The notes: generated by a model not told the origin, from the letters alone. A stretch of DNA of 64,000 nt from Mesorhizobium sp. (GCF_016793485.1 NZ_JAEULZ010000019.1:1-64000), one strand, 5' to 3'. Shown: positions 1-8,296, counted from the first letter of the stretch. Numbers and translations are program-made.

Positions 1-669
1 GACTGGCGCCGCGACGGCGCCCCTTATGTGAATCAGCTGATTCTGGGCGTCAACGGAGGTCCGGCGTCGGCCCGGTCAGACGGTTGGGTCATGTATGGCC
101 TGCCAGTCGTCGGCGGTCTCCAGTATCGTGACAGCATCGAGCTTGATGAACTGAAGCATCCTATGCTGGTCCGCAGCCTGCGCCTCGTAGCGGGGTCCGG
201 GGGCGCCGGCCGCTTCAGAGGGGCTCCGGCATGTGAACTCGTGATCGGGCCACGGCGTGATCCCATGACAGTTGTGATCCCGTGTGACATGCAGGAAAAT
301 CCTCCCCGTGGCGTTCGGGGCGGCAGTGCGGGTGCGGCTGCAGAGACCTGGCAGATTGCGACGGACGGCAGCCAAACGCGTCTTCCCAATTTCACGACGG
401 TCACGTTGCGTGCCGGCGAATGGCTTCGCGGGCTGGACAACGGAGGCGGCGGCTACGGTGATCCGAAGGAGAGAGACCTTTCGAGGCTTCAACACGATGT
501 TCGCGAAAAGTGGGTCACAAAGCGACAGGCCGAAGAGGACTACGGAGCTGTGTTTGTGCAAGGATCCGATCAAATAGATTTCGCGGCTACGATGAGCAAG
601 AGAAGTGCGACCTCTTCGAGCAAGGCTATTCCGTTAAGCCAACATCATTCCATGCAGGTAGAACAGTGA
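1..669 (+). CDS. Hydantoinase B / 5-oxoprolinase beta-type subunit, 3' part
   Basis: The frame is open from the first base, so the gene starts outside the window and only about the last 222 codons are seen. The peptide has the C-terminal hallmarks of the HyuB/hydantoinase B family: a YGLPVVGG-like stretch, GGAGRFRGAP, and the Gly-rich GLDNGGGGYGDP near the end. Members act with HyuA in ATP-dependent opening of hydantoin or 5-oxoproline rings in the cytoplasm. The stop overlaps the GTG start of a pyroglutamyl peptidase, whose product is 5-oxoproline. I therefore infer a 5-oxoproline role rather than hydantoin use, but the sequence does not settle it. The last 40 or so residues look unlike the family and may be a divergent tail. 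Confidence 0.85.
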   Translation, partial: DWRRDGAPYVNQLILGVNGGPASARSDGWVMYGLPVVGGLQYRDSIELDELKHPMLVRSLRLVAGSGGAGRFRGAPACELVIGPRRDPMTVVIPCDMQENPPRGVRGGSAGAAAETWQIATDGSQTRLPNFTTVTLRAGEWLRGLDNGGGGYGDPKERDLSRLQHDVREKWVTKRQAEEDYGAVFVQGSDQIDFAATMSKRSATSSSKAIPLSQHHSMQVEQ

Positions 670-1322
670 GCAAACGCATACTCTTTACAGGGTTTGAACG
701 GTTTGGGTCTGATGATTCCAATCCGACGGAGGCGTTGGCTAGCGCACTAGATGGTCTTTCGATTGGCGGTTGTACTGTCATCAGCGCCAAACTGCCGGTC
801 CGAATGAAATCAATGCCCATTTCACTGCGAAACCTGATCGACGAGACGAGGCCGAATGCTATCTTGCTTTCGGGGTTATGGCCGGGTGAGCCGGTTATCC
901 GGTTGGAGCGCCTCGCGATCAATTTTGCCGAGTTTGGGATCCCGGACAATGATGGCCAACTCTTATCCGAGAAAGTATCAGGCGACGGTCGGGATGCGGT
1001 AAGGTGCACCTGGCCCGCCGAGCGCATTGAGCAAGCGCTGCTATCGAACGGTATACCAGCTAGGCTGTCCGAGCATGCGGGTACATTTCTTTGCAACGCT
1101 GCGCTGTATACCGCGCTGATGCATTGCGATGGAAGGGACTTGCCCATTGGCTTTATGCATGTTCCATATTTGCCGGAACAGGTAAGCCGATTGATCCAGG
1201 CTGTTCGTAGCGAACAACGGATAGAATTGTACCAAAGACAAGATCTGGCATCCATGTCGCTGCCAGTTCAGATGCAGGCAGCGCGTATTGTATTGAATGA
1301 ACTGGTATCGACCCTTGGTTAG
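666..1322 (+). CDS. pcp: Pyroglutamyl-peptidase I (peptidase C15)
   Basis: Removes N-terminal pyroglutamate from peptides, releasing 5-oxoproline in the cytoplasm. The 218-residue product has the usual family length and all catalytic blocks: ILFTGFERFG near the N-terminus, RLERLAINF with Glu81, GTFLCNAALY with nucleophile Cys143, and GFMHVPYLPEQ with His165. I chose the GTG at 666 because it overlaps the upstream stop by four bases (GTGA), the usual sign of translational coupling. The pairing with a HyuB-type gene suggests a peptide-to-5-oxoproline-to-glutamate salvage route. Base composition looks less GC-rich than the core genes to the right, in keeping with an accessory region. Confidence 0.9.
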   Translation: MSKRILFTGFERFGSDDSNPTEALASALDGLSIGGCTVISAKLPVRMKSMPISLRNLIDETRPNAILLSGLWPGEPVIRLERLAINFAEFGIPDNDGQLLSEKVSGDGRDAVRCTWPAERIEQALLSNGIPARLSEHAGTFLCNAALYTALMHCDGRDLPIGFMHVPYLPEQVSRLIQAVRSEQRIELYQRQDLASMSLPVQMQAARIVLNELVSTLG

Positions 1323-1369
1323 AGTGTTGATGGCAAGCAGCCTCTCCGGTTGCGCATCATATGAAAGCA

Positions 1370-1388
1370 GATCCGACTAATTCGGATC
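1370..1388. terminator. Short inverted repeat after pcp
   Basis: A perfect seven-base inverted repeat (GATCCGA / TCGGATC) with a five-base loop lies 48 bases after the pcp stop. It has no T-run, so it is at best a weak terminator or a mRNA 3'-end stabiliser. Confidence 0.25.
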
Positions 1389-1476
1389 ATGCCTCGAAAT
1401 AGTTCAGGCATTTATTTGGCGTGAAGAAGCTGGTGAGGTCGGATACATGGCCGCACAAACCAGCAGCTGCGAACGC

Positions 1477-1728
1477 TCAATGCTGAACGTGCTCACAGCG
1501 ATACCAGGTGCGGCCGATACACACGCCGCTCTCTGTCAGCCGGAATTCGGGGACGCTCGGAGGAGACGTCAGCGCGTCTAAAGGGACCGAACGCGTACTT
1601 CCACGCTGGATGACCCGTATTTCTCGATCATAGAGTTCCACTGCTCTGGCCGTGCTGCCCAGCGGATTGACAAGCAATCCGAGCAATGGTCGTTGCCGCA
1701 AACTCTTCAAAGGAAATGCGCCCCGCAT
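1477..1728 (-). pseudogene. Possible remnant of a helicase-like N-terminal domain
   Basis: An 83-codon frame in an otherwise gene-free 675-base stretch (1323-1997). Its pattern (a short hydrophobic lead, then VELYDREIRVIQRG, VPLDALTSPP) weakly recalls the N-terminal domain of some HelD/UvrD-like helicases. Nothing after it continues a helicase. I see no good ribosome binding site. It may be a decayed fragment left by island insertion or a chance frame. The rest of 1323-1997 shows no recognisable feature. Confidence 0.2.
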
Positions 1729-1997
1729 TTAAAATTGCACCAACATTCATTTCGGTCATCAGTTTAGAAAGTACAGAATGCTCATGAGAATTGCGAAGCG
1801 ATGATGTCCCCCGCAAGGCATGGTTCTCTGGGGTAGCCTCAAGAAGGCTCGATCCCGCGAATGGCAGGATTGCGCCCCCATTTCAGACGTTCATCAAGGG
1901 AATAGCAAATCGTGAAAGTTGCCATTTCGTTTCGCTGGAAAAGGGGCGCTTCGATGCTTTTTCGCCACGGAGCGTTCTCGTCGAGGGATGGAGGCTG

Positions 1998-2843
1998 TCA
2001 CGGGATAGTGAGATAGCCGCCATTCACGAACCATGCGTCGGCCGCGAGCGTGCGATAGGTCGCGTATTGCCAGCTGTTAGGCCGCTTCGAATGGAGATCG
2101 CGCTCTTCGTTGAGGAATTGCTGGACCGCTTGCGCTCCACCGCGGCCGGCCTGCAATTTCAACCGATCCCGGACGATGGGCAATTCGTCGTTTGCGTTGG
2201 TCGTGAAGGTGATCGCTAGTCCGCACGCGTCGAAATGGCGTCGAACTCGGTGTTTATCTAGCGCAGGCCATGTTGGGGGAGCCGCCGTGTCGAACACCAG
2301 CACCGGCGGGGGACCGGGATTGAGCGTCGCCCGCACCCAGTTGTCCGCCAGTAGGTGTTGATCGAAATACGGGTGGAAAGTCTGTTGTTCAGCTGTGGCT
2401 GGGTATTTCTCGCGCTTCTTATAGTTGCAAAAATGGCAGGCCGGCACGAGGTTGATCGGAAGGATTGAGAGATCCGGATAGCGTGACTTGGGCAGATGAT
2501 GGTCGCAGTGCGCGACGTTGCCTACGCCGCACAGCGGGCAGCGATTATTCGGCGCAGCGTTGCGTATCCGGTCATAGACGGCACGGGCCGCGCCGTTAGT
2601 CTTGCTAAGGTGCGCTTCGTAGAGCCCGGTCAACTCTGCCTCGGTAACCGCGCCGACCGACGGCACGCGCGGGATGACGTTGAGCGCAGACGCCGTCGCA
2701 TTCAGCAGATACGTTGCGCCGGCGCTGGCGAGCGTCAGGGTAATCGCTGTCAGACGAGCGTGTAGGTCTGCATCGGTGGTTCCACTGAGGCACAATGCGA
2801 AAACGTCGGCCTGAGTATCGGTGGGTAACGGTAAGCTGCGCAT
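1998..2843 (-). CDS. HNH endonuclease, PtuB-like
   Basis: A 281-residue protein with a zinc-binding HNH fold at residues 102-140: CPLC (Cys102, Cys105), CDHHLPKSRYP (Asp114, His115, His116), Asn131 and CHFCN (Cys136, Cys139). This is the treble-clef arrangement of HNH nucleases that cut double-stranded DNA or, in some conflict systems, tRNA. The N-terminal 100 residues are largely helical and match nothing I know. The ATG start lies one base after the stop of the upstream ATPase gene, so the two are translationally coupled. HNH plus ATPase is the composition of Septu (PtuB and PtuA) and of some retron effectors. It is the last gene of the five-gene leftward operon. Confidence 0.85.
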   Translation of the reverse strand: MRSLPLPTDTQADVFALCLSGTTDADLHARLTAITLTLASAGATYLLNATASALNVIPRVPSVGAVTEAELTGLYEAHLSKTNGAARAVYDRIRNAAPNNRCPLCGVGNVAHCDHHLPKSRYPDLSILPINLVPACHFCNYKKREKYPATAEQQTFHPYFDQHLLADNWVRATLNPGPPPVLVFDTAAPPTWPALDKHRVRRHFDACGLAITFTTNANDELPIVRDRLKLQAGRGGAQAVQQFLNEERDLHSKRPNSWQYATYRTLAADAWFVNGGYLTIP

Positions 2844-2844
2844 T

Positions 2845-4476
2845 TTAGGTCTCAGACTCGTCCGCATCGGTCGGCGGTGGTGGTGGGGTTAGGCTGAGCG
2901 CGCGCGCTAGCGATCGCGCCTCGCCGCCAAGCCGGTCGCCGAATAGCGCGATGACTTGGTCATACCCACCTTGCTGCACCGCGTCGCTGATGAGACGATG
3001 AAAACCGGTCTGAACGACCTCAAGCCCAAATACTTCACGCGTGAGAATGCCCACGTTCTCGCCAAAGGTCTCTAGGTCGGGCCGATCAGCGCGTGCGGCG
3101 AGACCGGTCCTGTTTAGTACCCACGCGCACGATCGCGGTACTTCCTGCAGCACAACCGGCGAATGCGTTGCGACGATTGCAACGCCGTTCCGGTTAATCA
3201 GGAGCTCACTGAGAGCGCGAATAAAGGCTGACAGAAGGGGCGGATGAAGGTGTCCTTCAGGCTCATCAATCAGGACAAGGGACTTTTCCTCTACAAGTTC
3301 GACCAAACGCGTAATCGTCAGCATGACAACGCTATGACCCGAGCTCAGCCGCCGAAACCATTTGCGCACGCGACCCTCCCAGCCTTCGGCTGTATCGTCG
3401 ACTACGGCTCTGGCGTTGGCATCACGAAACAGCGGATCGGCCTCCAGCAGCTCGACCGCGCGCAACCAGCGGCGTCGTCGCGCGGCACCTCGACAGGTTG
3501 CAATGCTCTTAAGGAAGTCCCGGGCGAGTTCCGGGCGCCCCTTGATGGTAAGCGTCGCTAGTTCGTCGTCGCCGCTGTCGCTAGGCGGCGAGATCTGTTC
3601 TGCGGATTCGCGGATTAGTCCGATATAGGCGTACCTCACCTCCAGTCGGGAATTTGAAGATACAAGGGGGCCATATTCGTCGAAAGGGCTGAACGAAACC
3701 GTGACCAAGCCTGCGAAACCGTGGCCCTTTCCCGAGAACGGACTGATCTGCCCCTGTAAGCTGATCGGGCCGATCTCGCCTGCAGGTCCACCGTCGCGGG
3801 CCGGAAGGCCGAAGAAGGCTCGCGATAGGTAATCGAAGCAACGCGTCTTACCTACGCCGTTGCGGCCAATGACGACATGGACGTTTGTCGGGGGATTGGA
3901 CGCAGGGGTAACTCGGAAACTGAGCTGCGGCGGAGCGTCATTCGTGCGCGGATCTTCCGGAAACGTAAAGCGAAACGCGAAATTGGTCAGCGCAGCGTTG
4001 CCAGTCGCGAGCCGGTTGAAACGGTTACGCACCCGGTCTGTATCAATATCGCGCAGCAGCGACCTCCTTAGTACTTCTTCGGCCTGATACTCGTCGAGCA
4101 TCGCGGGAGTATGTGCGATATCGCGCAGGGCGTCGAGAAACCAGTCGCGATATGGATCGCCGAGTTCGTTGAGCTGTTCGTAGTAATTTTCAGTTTGGCC
4201 AATTGAGAACCATGGTGCATCGAGCTTAGGGAAAGCAGCTGGTAGCAAGTTCGACGTGATGGCTGACTGATCAGTCATGCCGGCTCGTGCGATCTTTACC
4301 TGGCCGATATCGATCCGCTGATTGTCTTGCGTGACGACAATCACATAGAACTGCGTAACCCAGGTGAACCAGTCGTTCCAATTGTCTCGAACAAGCAGAA
4401 CTTCGTTGCCGTTGCTGGACGCGTTTGTAGATTCGACAATTCTAAATGCCATCGCGTCTTTCATCCATGCGTCCAC
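2845..4476 (-). CDS. ABC/RecF-like AAA ATPase, PtuA-like
   Basis: A 543-residue ATPase with Walker A GRNGVGKT (residues 204-211), a signature-like LSSGH shortly before Walker B, Walker B LVLIDEPEGHLHPP (Asp404, Glu405) and an ATHSP switch with His438. This is the OLD/RecF/PtuA type of ABC ATPase, usually a dimer or higher oligomer that gates a partner nuclease. The 200 residues before Walker A are unlike other ATPases I know and may hold a sensor or oligomerisation part. The tail is Pro-rich and acidic. I give the GTG at 4476; ATGs 12 and 24 bases downstream are possible, and none has a clear ribosome binding site. A 104-base gap separates it from the GHKL gene; the HNH gene follows at once. 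Confidence 0.85.
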   Translation of the reverse strand: MDAWMKDAMAFRIVESTNASSNGNEVLLVRDNWNDWFTWVTQFYVIVVTQDNQRIDIGQVKIARAGMTDQSAITSNLLPAAFPKLDAPWFSIGQTENYYEQLNELGDPYRDWFLDALRDIAHTPAMLDEYQAEEVLRRSLLRDIDTDRVRNRFNRLATGNAALTNFAFRFTFPEDPRTNDAPPQLSFRVTPASNPPTNVHVVIGRNGVGKTRCFDYLSRAFFGLPARDGGPAGEIGPISLQGQISPFSGKGHGFAGLVTVSFSPFDEYGPLVSSNSRLEVRYAYIGLIRESAEQISPPSDSGDDELATLTIKGRPELARDFLKSIATCRGAARRRRWLRAVELLEADPLFRDANARAVVDDTAEGWEGRVRKWFRRLSSGHSVVMLTITRLVELVEEKSLVLIDEPEGHLHPPLLSAFIRALSELLINRNGVAIVATHSPVVLQEVPRSCAWVLNRTGLAARADRPDLETFGENVGILTREVFGLEVVQTGFHRLISDAVQQGGYDQVIALFGDRLGGEARSLARALSLTPPPPPTDADESET

Positions 4477-4580
4477 GGCGATCCCGGTAAGTTTTATCGC
4501 TTTTGTCCAGGTCGCTGGAGCGGCGCCATCCGACGGAGGCGTCTTCGCTCACCCTTAGCTCGATCCACATACAGTTTGCT

Positions 4581-6632
4581 TCATTCTCCGTCGTGCGCGC
4601 CGCGTTCGGGTCGTTCCGGGGGCAGCGTGCCCGGTTGATCATCACCATTTTCGTCGGTGTCTTCGAGGATGACACCGTCCAGAAATTGGCTGTGCCTTTC
4701 CTGTAGATACTTGATCGCGGTGCTCTCGTCGGCCGAATGCTGCAGATGCTCCTGGAAAAACTGAAGACGAGCCCGATTCTCCTCGATGAGCTCGCCCCAG
4801 GTCTTGATGCCGACGATATGCCGCGGTCCCCGCGCGATCAGGCGCCGTTCGCGATCGGGACCACTTTCGATCTCATGCCTCGTGAAGTCATCATAGGCGT
4901 TGGAGACCAGCCAGAAGTGCCAGTGCACGCCGTTAACCGTCGAAAAGCGCTCGTCTGACGTGACGGCGATCGCATATTTCTTTGCCTGCGTGATCTCGTC
5001 GGCGCCGATCTTCACCTTCGGCGCCTTAAGTTCGACAATCATATGCTCGATGTCGTTGGCACGATGCCGTCGCGTCGAGCGCGAGAACATCAGGTCGATG
5101 ATGCCGCGGGCCTTGCCTATCACTTTCACCGGCTCGTCGATCGCGATGTCTGGATCGAGATGGTCGCGATGCTTTTCGAGGACGCGACGGAGATCCTTGT
5201 CGCTCACCCAGAGATTATACTCCTCGCCAAACACCCAGGTGTTCTCGGCGAGGATTTTGTGAAGCTGGGTGCGTTCCTTCAATCGGCCTTTGGTTTCCGG
5301 ATCGAAGACGATCGATTCGAGCGCGGATATGAACTTCAGCCGATCAGCTACAGTCTTGGCGGCGGTGATGATCGCGGACAGCGTCGTTTCCTGTAGGAGG
5401 TTCGCAAGCTCCTTCTGCTTGCGCGCAGGCAGGTCGAGGACCTCCTTCAGGATTAGCTGCAATTCCTCCGGCCCGCGCTCGATGGCGTTGCGCAGCATGC
5501 GAAGGTGCAGCGCCTTCGCCTTAGCCGAGCTGGTGCCGAGATCGGGCGCAAGCTCCTGAACCTGAACCGCGACGATGTCGAACACCTGACGCTCGACCTT
5601 TTCGACGGCGTTCTGCGGCGAGCCGCGATAGGGATAGACCTCTTCGGCGATCCACTCGTCGACCAAGGATCGCGCTTTTTCCGCCGATTTGTCGCGGAAA
5701 TAATCCTTGATTGCCGAACGGGCATTTTCGACGGCTGCGCTCAGCAGAGGATCCATCTCTGAGAGCCCAACGCGTTCGTCGTTGTGCAACTCCTCGACAT
5801 AGGTGGACTTCAGATAGGCTGAGAAAGAGAAGCCGGGAACGTGGAAGCGCGTTTCGACCTGATCGAACGGAAACCCGCTCGCGGAGCAGAGATAGAGGAC
5901 ACGCCGCGCATCGGTTCGCCATTCGATGACTTCGAGCTCGACATCGTGCCGGTCGTCACCATCCTTCTCGATCGGCGGCAGTGACGCTTTGTGGTGACTG
6001 GCGATGACTTTCTCGGGGTCGAGCCTCTGGCCGGCGATCGAGATCGACACGCTTCGATAATTCATCAGGTAAAGCGCGAATATCTCGTTCAGGTCCTGAA
6101 GTCCGTCTTCGCTTTCGAATGTCTTGAAGTCACGCCGGAGGTCGTCGATTTCGACGACGACGCCTGTAGAGCGTCCCGGCGCCGGCACTTCTTCAGTGAT
6201 GGTGACGTCGGTGAGATCGGCCTCGACGAGCCGGACCTCGAACGCCTTGCGTCCGGACGGATCGTCATAGCAGACCTTCCAGGTGACCGACTGGCCAAGG
6301 GCGAACGCCTTGTAGCGGCCGCGCCCTTCCTGGCCGTGGATCATGCGGTGGTTGCGTTTGGTCTGGCGGACGTGGCGCTTCCAGGAGCCGCCGAGATTGC
6401 CGAACAGCGCACGGGCGTCGCTGCGGGAAAATCCGTCACCATTGTCGTAGACGGCGATTCTCGACATGCCGCCTGCGAGATCGTTGTGCGCGAACTCAAC
6501 CGATACCTCGGTGGCGTCGCCATCGAGGCTGTTCCAAAGTAACTCGGCAAGGGCAGGCACCGGCTTTGCCTTGGTCTGCCGTGCGACGAAATCATCTCTT
6601 ACCGCGACGGATACGTGTTCCTCGCCGGCCAT
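4581..6632 (-). CDS. GHKL ATPase fused to a PD-(D/E)XK (Shedu-like) nuclease
   Basis: A 683-residue two-domain protein. The N-terminal GHKL ATPase shows the N box ELLWNSLDGDA (Glu30, Asn34), the G1 box DNGDGFS (Asp63) and a G2 box GQEGRGRYKAFALG (residues 100-113), as in MutL, Hsp90 and MORC-type ATPases. The C-terminal third carries a PD-(D/E)XK core: IIDLMF (Asp513), VELK (Glu534, Lys536) and a downstream Gln549, preceded by an ENTWVFG motif, as in DUF4263/Shedu nucleases. ATP-driven clamp closure could license cleavage. The ATG at 6632 has a strong GGGAGG four bases upstream; the upstream GTG at 6665 has none. It lies third in the leftward operon. Confidence 0.85.
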   Translation of the reverse strand: MAGEEHVSVAVRDDFVARQTKAKPVPALAELLWNSLDGDATEVSVEFAHNDLAGGMSRIAVYDNGDGFSRSDARALFGNLGGSWKRHVRQTKRNHRMIHGQEGRGRYKAFALGQSVTWKVCYDDPSGRKAFEVRLVEADLTDVTITEEVPAPGRSTGVVVEIDDLRRDFKTFESEDGLQDLNEIFALYLMNYRSVSISIAGQRLDPEKVIASHHKASLPPIEKDGDDRHDVELEVIEWRTDARRVLYLCSASGFPFDQVETRFHVPGFSFSAYLKSTYVEELHNDERVGLSEMDPLLSAAVENARSAIKDYFRDKSAEKARSLVDEWIAEEVYPYRGSPQNAVEKVERQVFDIVAVQVQELAPDLGTSSAKAKALHLRMLRNAIERGPEELQLILKEVLDLPARKQKELANLLQETTLSAIITAAKTVADRLKFISALESIVFDPETKGRLKERTQLHKILAENTWVFGEEYNLWVSDKDLRRVLEKHRDHLDPDIAIDEPVKVIGKARGIIDLMFSRSTRRHRANDIEHMIVELKAPKVKIGADEITQAKKYAIAVTSDERFSTVNGVHWHFWLVSNAYDDFTRHEIESGPDRERRLIARGPRHIVGIKTWGELIEENRARLQFFQEHLQHSADESTAIKYLQERHSQFLDGVILEDTDENGDDQPGTLPPERPERGAHDGE

Positions 6633-6689
6633 TTGCCCTCCCGGCCCTTCGCTGGCCATGTTCACGCCGAGCGCGCCGCGCGGCGACGT

Positions 6690-7643
6690 TCAGCGTTCGT
6701 TGTTGTCATCCTCATAGCCGGAATAGTCGTCTTCCGGCGCATAATATTCGGCAGCATCGTAGACTTGAGTTTTCTTGTAGCGATCGCTCAAGCCTACCAC
6801 CGCGAGACGCGACAGGCCGTTTATCTTGAGCCCGCATGCGACGCACTCGAACCGGTTCGGCAGGAATTCCTGGGTTTCGGTGATCTCGCCGTCGCTCAGC
6901 CGTTGCAGTGGCGCCGAGACCGGTTCTCCCCAGACCTGCGCCTGGGAGGTGCAGGCGGGGCAATCGACGCGATGGCCAGCATGCCGCGTGGCCCAGACCG
7001 CGGCCTGTTTGGTCAGTGTGTCGCGCTCATCGCCGGACTTGGCGAGCCAGACCTTCCTATGGGCCTCGACTTCGCCCTTTACCGCCTTTGCGCTTTCGTC
7101 AACCGCGGCGGCGATCAGTTTCGTCGCGACATTCGCCTCATCCTCGCCGAGGAAATCCTTAAGCGTCGTTCCCATCGAGGCTAGGAGAATCTCGCAGGCT
7201 TGATAGAAGCGCGGCTGCCAGGACGATCCCTTGACCCCTTCGAAGGCAAGCTCGCCGGAATGAAGCTCGGCGTTACGGCGGCCCGTGTGCTGGACACCAA
7301 AGCTTTCATGCTCCTTGGCGAAGTCCGGGAGAATGGCAGTGAGCCGCTTGAAAACCTCGCTCACGGCGATCGATTTTGGCGCGAACCGTTCCTCCGTGGG
7401 CGTGAAACCCAGCGCGTGATAAAAACTGGACCAGCTCCTATCGGTGTCCGCGATCAGGGCGGGACTGACATTGGCGAGCGCGGCGCGGGCGAGAAATTCC
7501 AGCGCAAGGCTGGACCACAGGGCATATTCCCAATCGTCGCTGTCGAAAGCGCTCATATGCTGGATGTAGCGCTCTGCCTTGAGATAGAGCGCATCCGGAT
7601 CGCACGAGGCCGGCGTCGCGCCGGGTGAAATCGACTTCTTCAA
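6690..7643 (-). CDS. HEPN-like protein with C-terminal zinc ribbon
   Basis: A 317-residue protein. Residues 20-160 are predominantly helical and contain RNAELH at 123-128, which fits the catalytic R-x4-H motif (with polar residue after Arg) of HEPN ribonucleases. After a charged helical linker comes a four-cysteine zinc ribbon, CPAC (228, 231) and CVAC (267, 270), then an acidic Tyr-rich tail. I infer an RNA-cutting or RNA-binding toxin-like role, but the HEPN call rests on motif and helical pattern only. The start is TTG at 7643: it overlaps the upstream TGA as TTGA and has GGAGG seven bases upstream, while the longer open frame has no such signal. It is the second gene of the operon. Confidence 0.7.
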   Translation of the reverse strand: MKKSISPGATPASCDPDALYLKAERYIQHMSAFDSDDWEYALWSSLALEFLARAALANVSPALIADTDRSWSSFYHALGFTPTEERFAPKSIAVSEVFKRLTAILPDFAKEHESFGVQHTGRRNAELHSGELAFEGVKGSSWQPRFYQACEILLASMGTTLKDFLGEDEANVATKLIAAAVDESAKAVKGEVEAHRKVWLAKSGDERDTLTKQAAVWATRHAGHRVDCPACTSQAQVWGEPVSAPLQRLSDGEITETQEFLPNRFECVACGLKINGLSRLAVVGLSDRYKKTQVYDAAEYYAPEDDYSGYEDDNNER

Positions 7644-8296
7644 TGCAGTGCCTCCAGATAGACGCGCTCGATCGCCCGGTTCTCGCGCCCGGGACGGATC
7701 GGGGAGCGGGCATGCAGCATCCGCCAGTTGTCGATCAGCAGCGTGTCGTGCTTCTTGGCCAGTGACAGCGCAGTCGGCGTGCACGTCGAAAGCCATTCGC
7801 GAACACGCAGGTCGGCGACTTCACCGATCCTGCTCGCCGGTTTCAGGAATACCTCGTCCCAGCGAACCCGCACGATATCGTCGATAGGCTCGCAAAGGCG
7901 CAAAAGCGAGACGCTCCCGTCACGCGGTCGTCGCGGCTTGAAGATGGCGCGCCCCAGAATGTCGAGGGTGACGGCGCCGATCAGGTCGTGCCCGTCAATC
8001 ATGAGCGTCGGTACATCGGCAAAGCCGGTGATGCAGCGCAAGAGGAGGTAGCGCGGCGGTATGCGCCAGTGGGCGAGATCTGAATGGAACGGGAACTGAT
8101 CGAGGCCGAAAATGCCGCTATAGCTGTTGGGCGCAGCCTCGGCGCGCGGCACAAGCGTCTGCACAAGTCCATTTTCCCACGGCACCAGAGGTTTGCCGAA
8201 ACGCTCTGCGATGTCGACGATGCTCTCGTTCGGACGATGACTGCTGAAAAATATGTAGCCGCTCTTCCGGAACTGATCACTGAGTTCTAGTGACAT
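7640..8296 (-). CDS. TauD/TfdA-family Fe(II)/2-oxoglutarate oxygenase
   Basis: A 218-residue protein, somewhat shorter than TauD (about 280). It keeps the iron triad: His71 and Asp73 in FHSDLAHW and distal His195 in DNWRMLHAR, with a C-terminal Arg-rich segment near 204-211 for 2-oxoglutarate. Family members hydroxylate small molecules or amino-acid side chains. It is the first gene of a leftward operon otherwise made of nuclease and ATPase genes, so its substrate there may be a nucleic acid, nucleotide or protein; this is inference. The ATG at 8296 begins the conserved part; an in-frame start near 8347 is possible. No clear ribosome binding site is seen before either. Confidence 0.8.
   Translation of the reverse strand: MSLELSDQFRKSGYIFFSSHRPNESIVDIAERFGKPLVPWENGLVQTLVPRAEAAPNSYSGIFGLDQFPFHSDLAHWRIPPRYLLLRCITGFADVPTLMIDGHDLIGAVTLDILGRAIFKPRRPRDGSVSLLRLCEPIDDIVRVRWDEVFLKPASRIGEVADLRVREWLSTCTPTALSLAKKHDTLLIDNWRMLHARSPIRPGRENRAIERVYLEALH

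Noticed and set aside
1628-1816. A 62-codon minus-strand frame next to the helicase-like remnant
   Set aside because: No domain, no start signal and overlap with the other weak frame; treated as chance.
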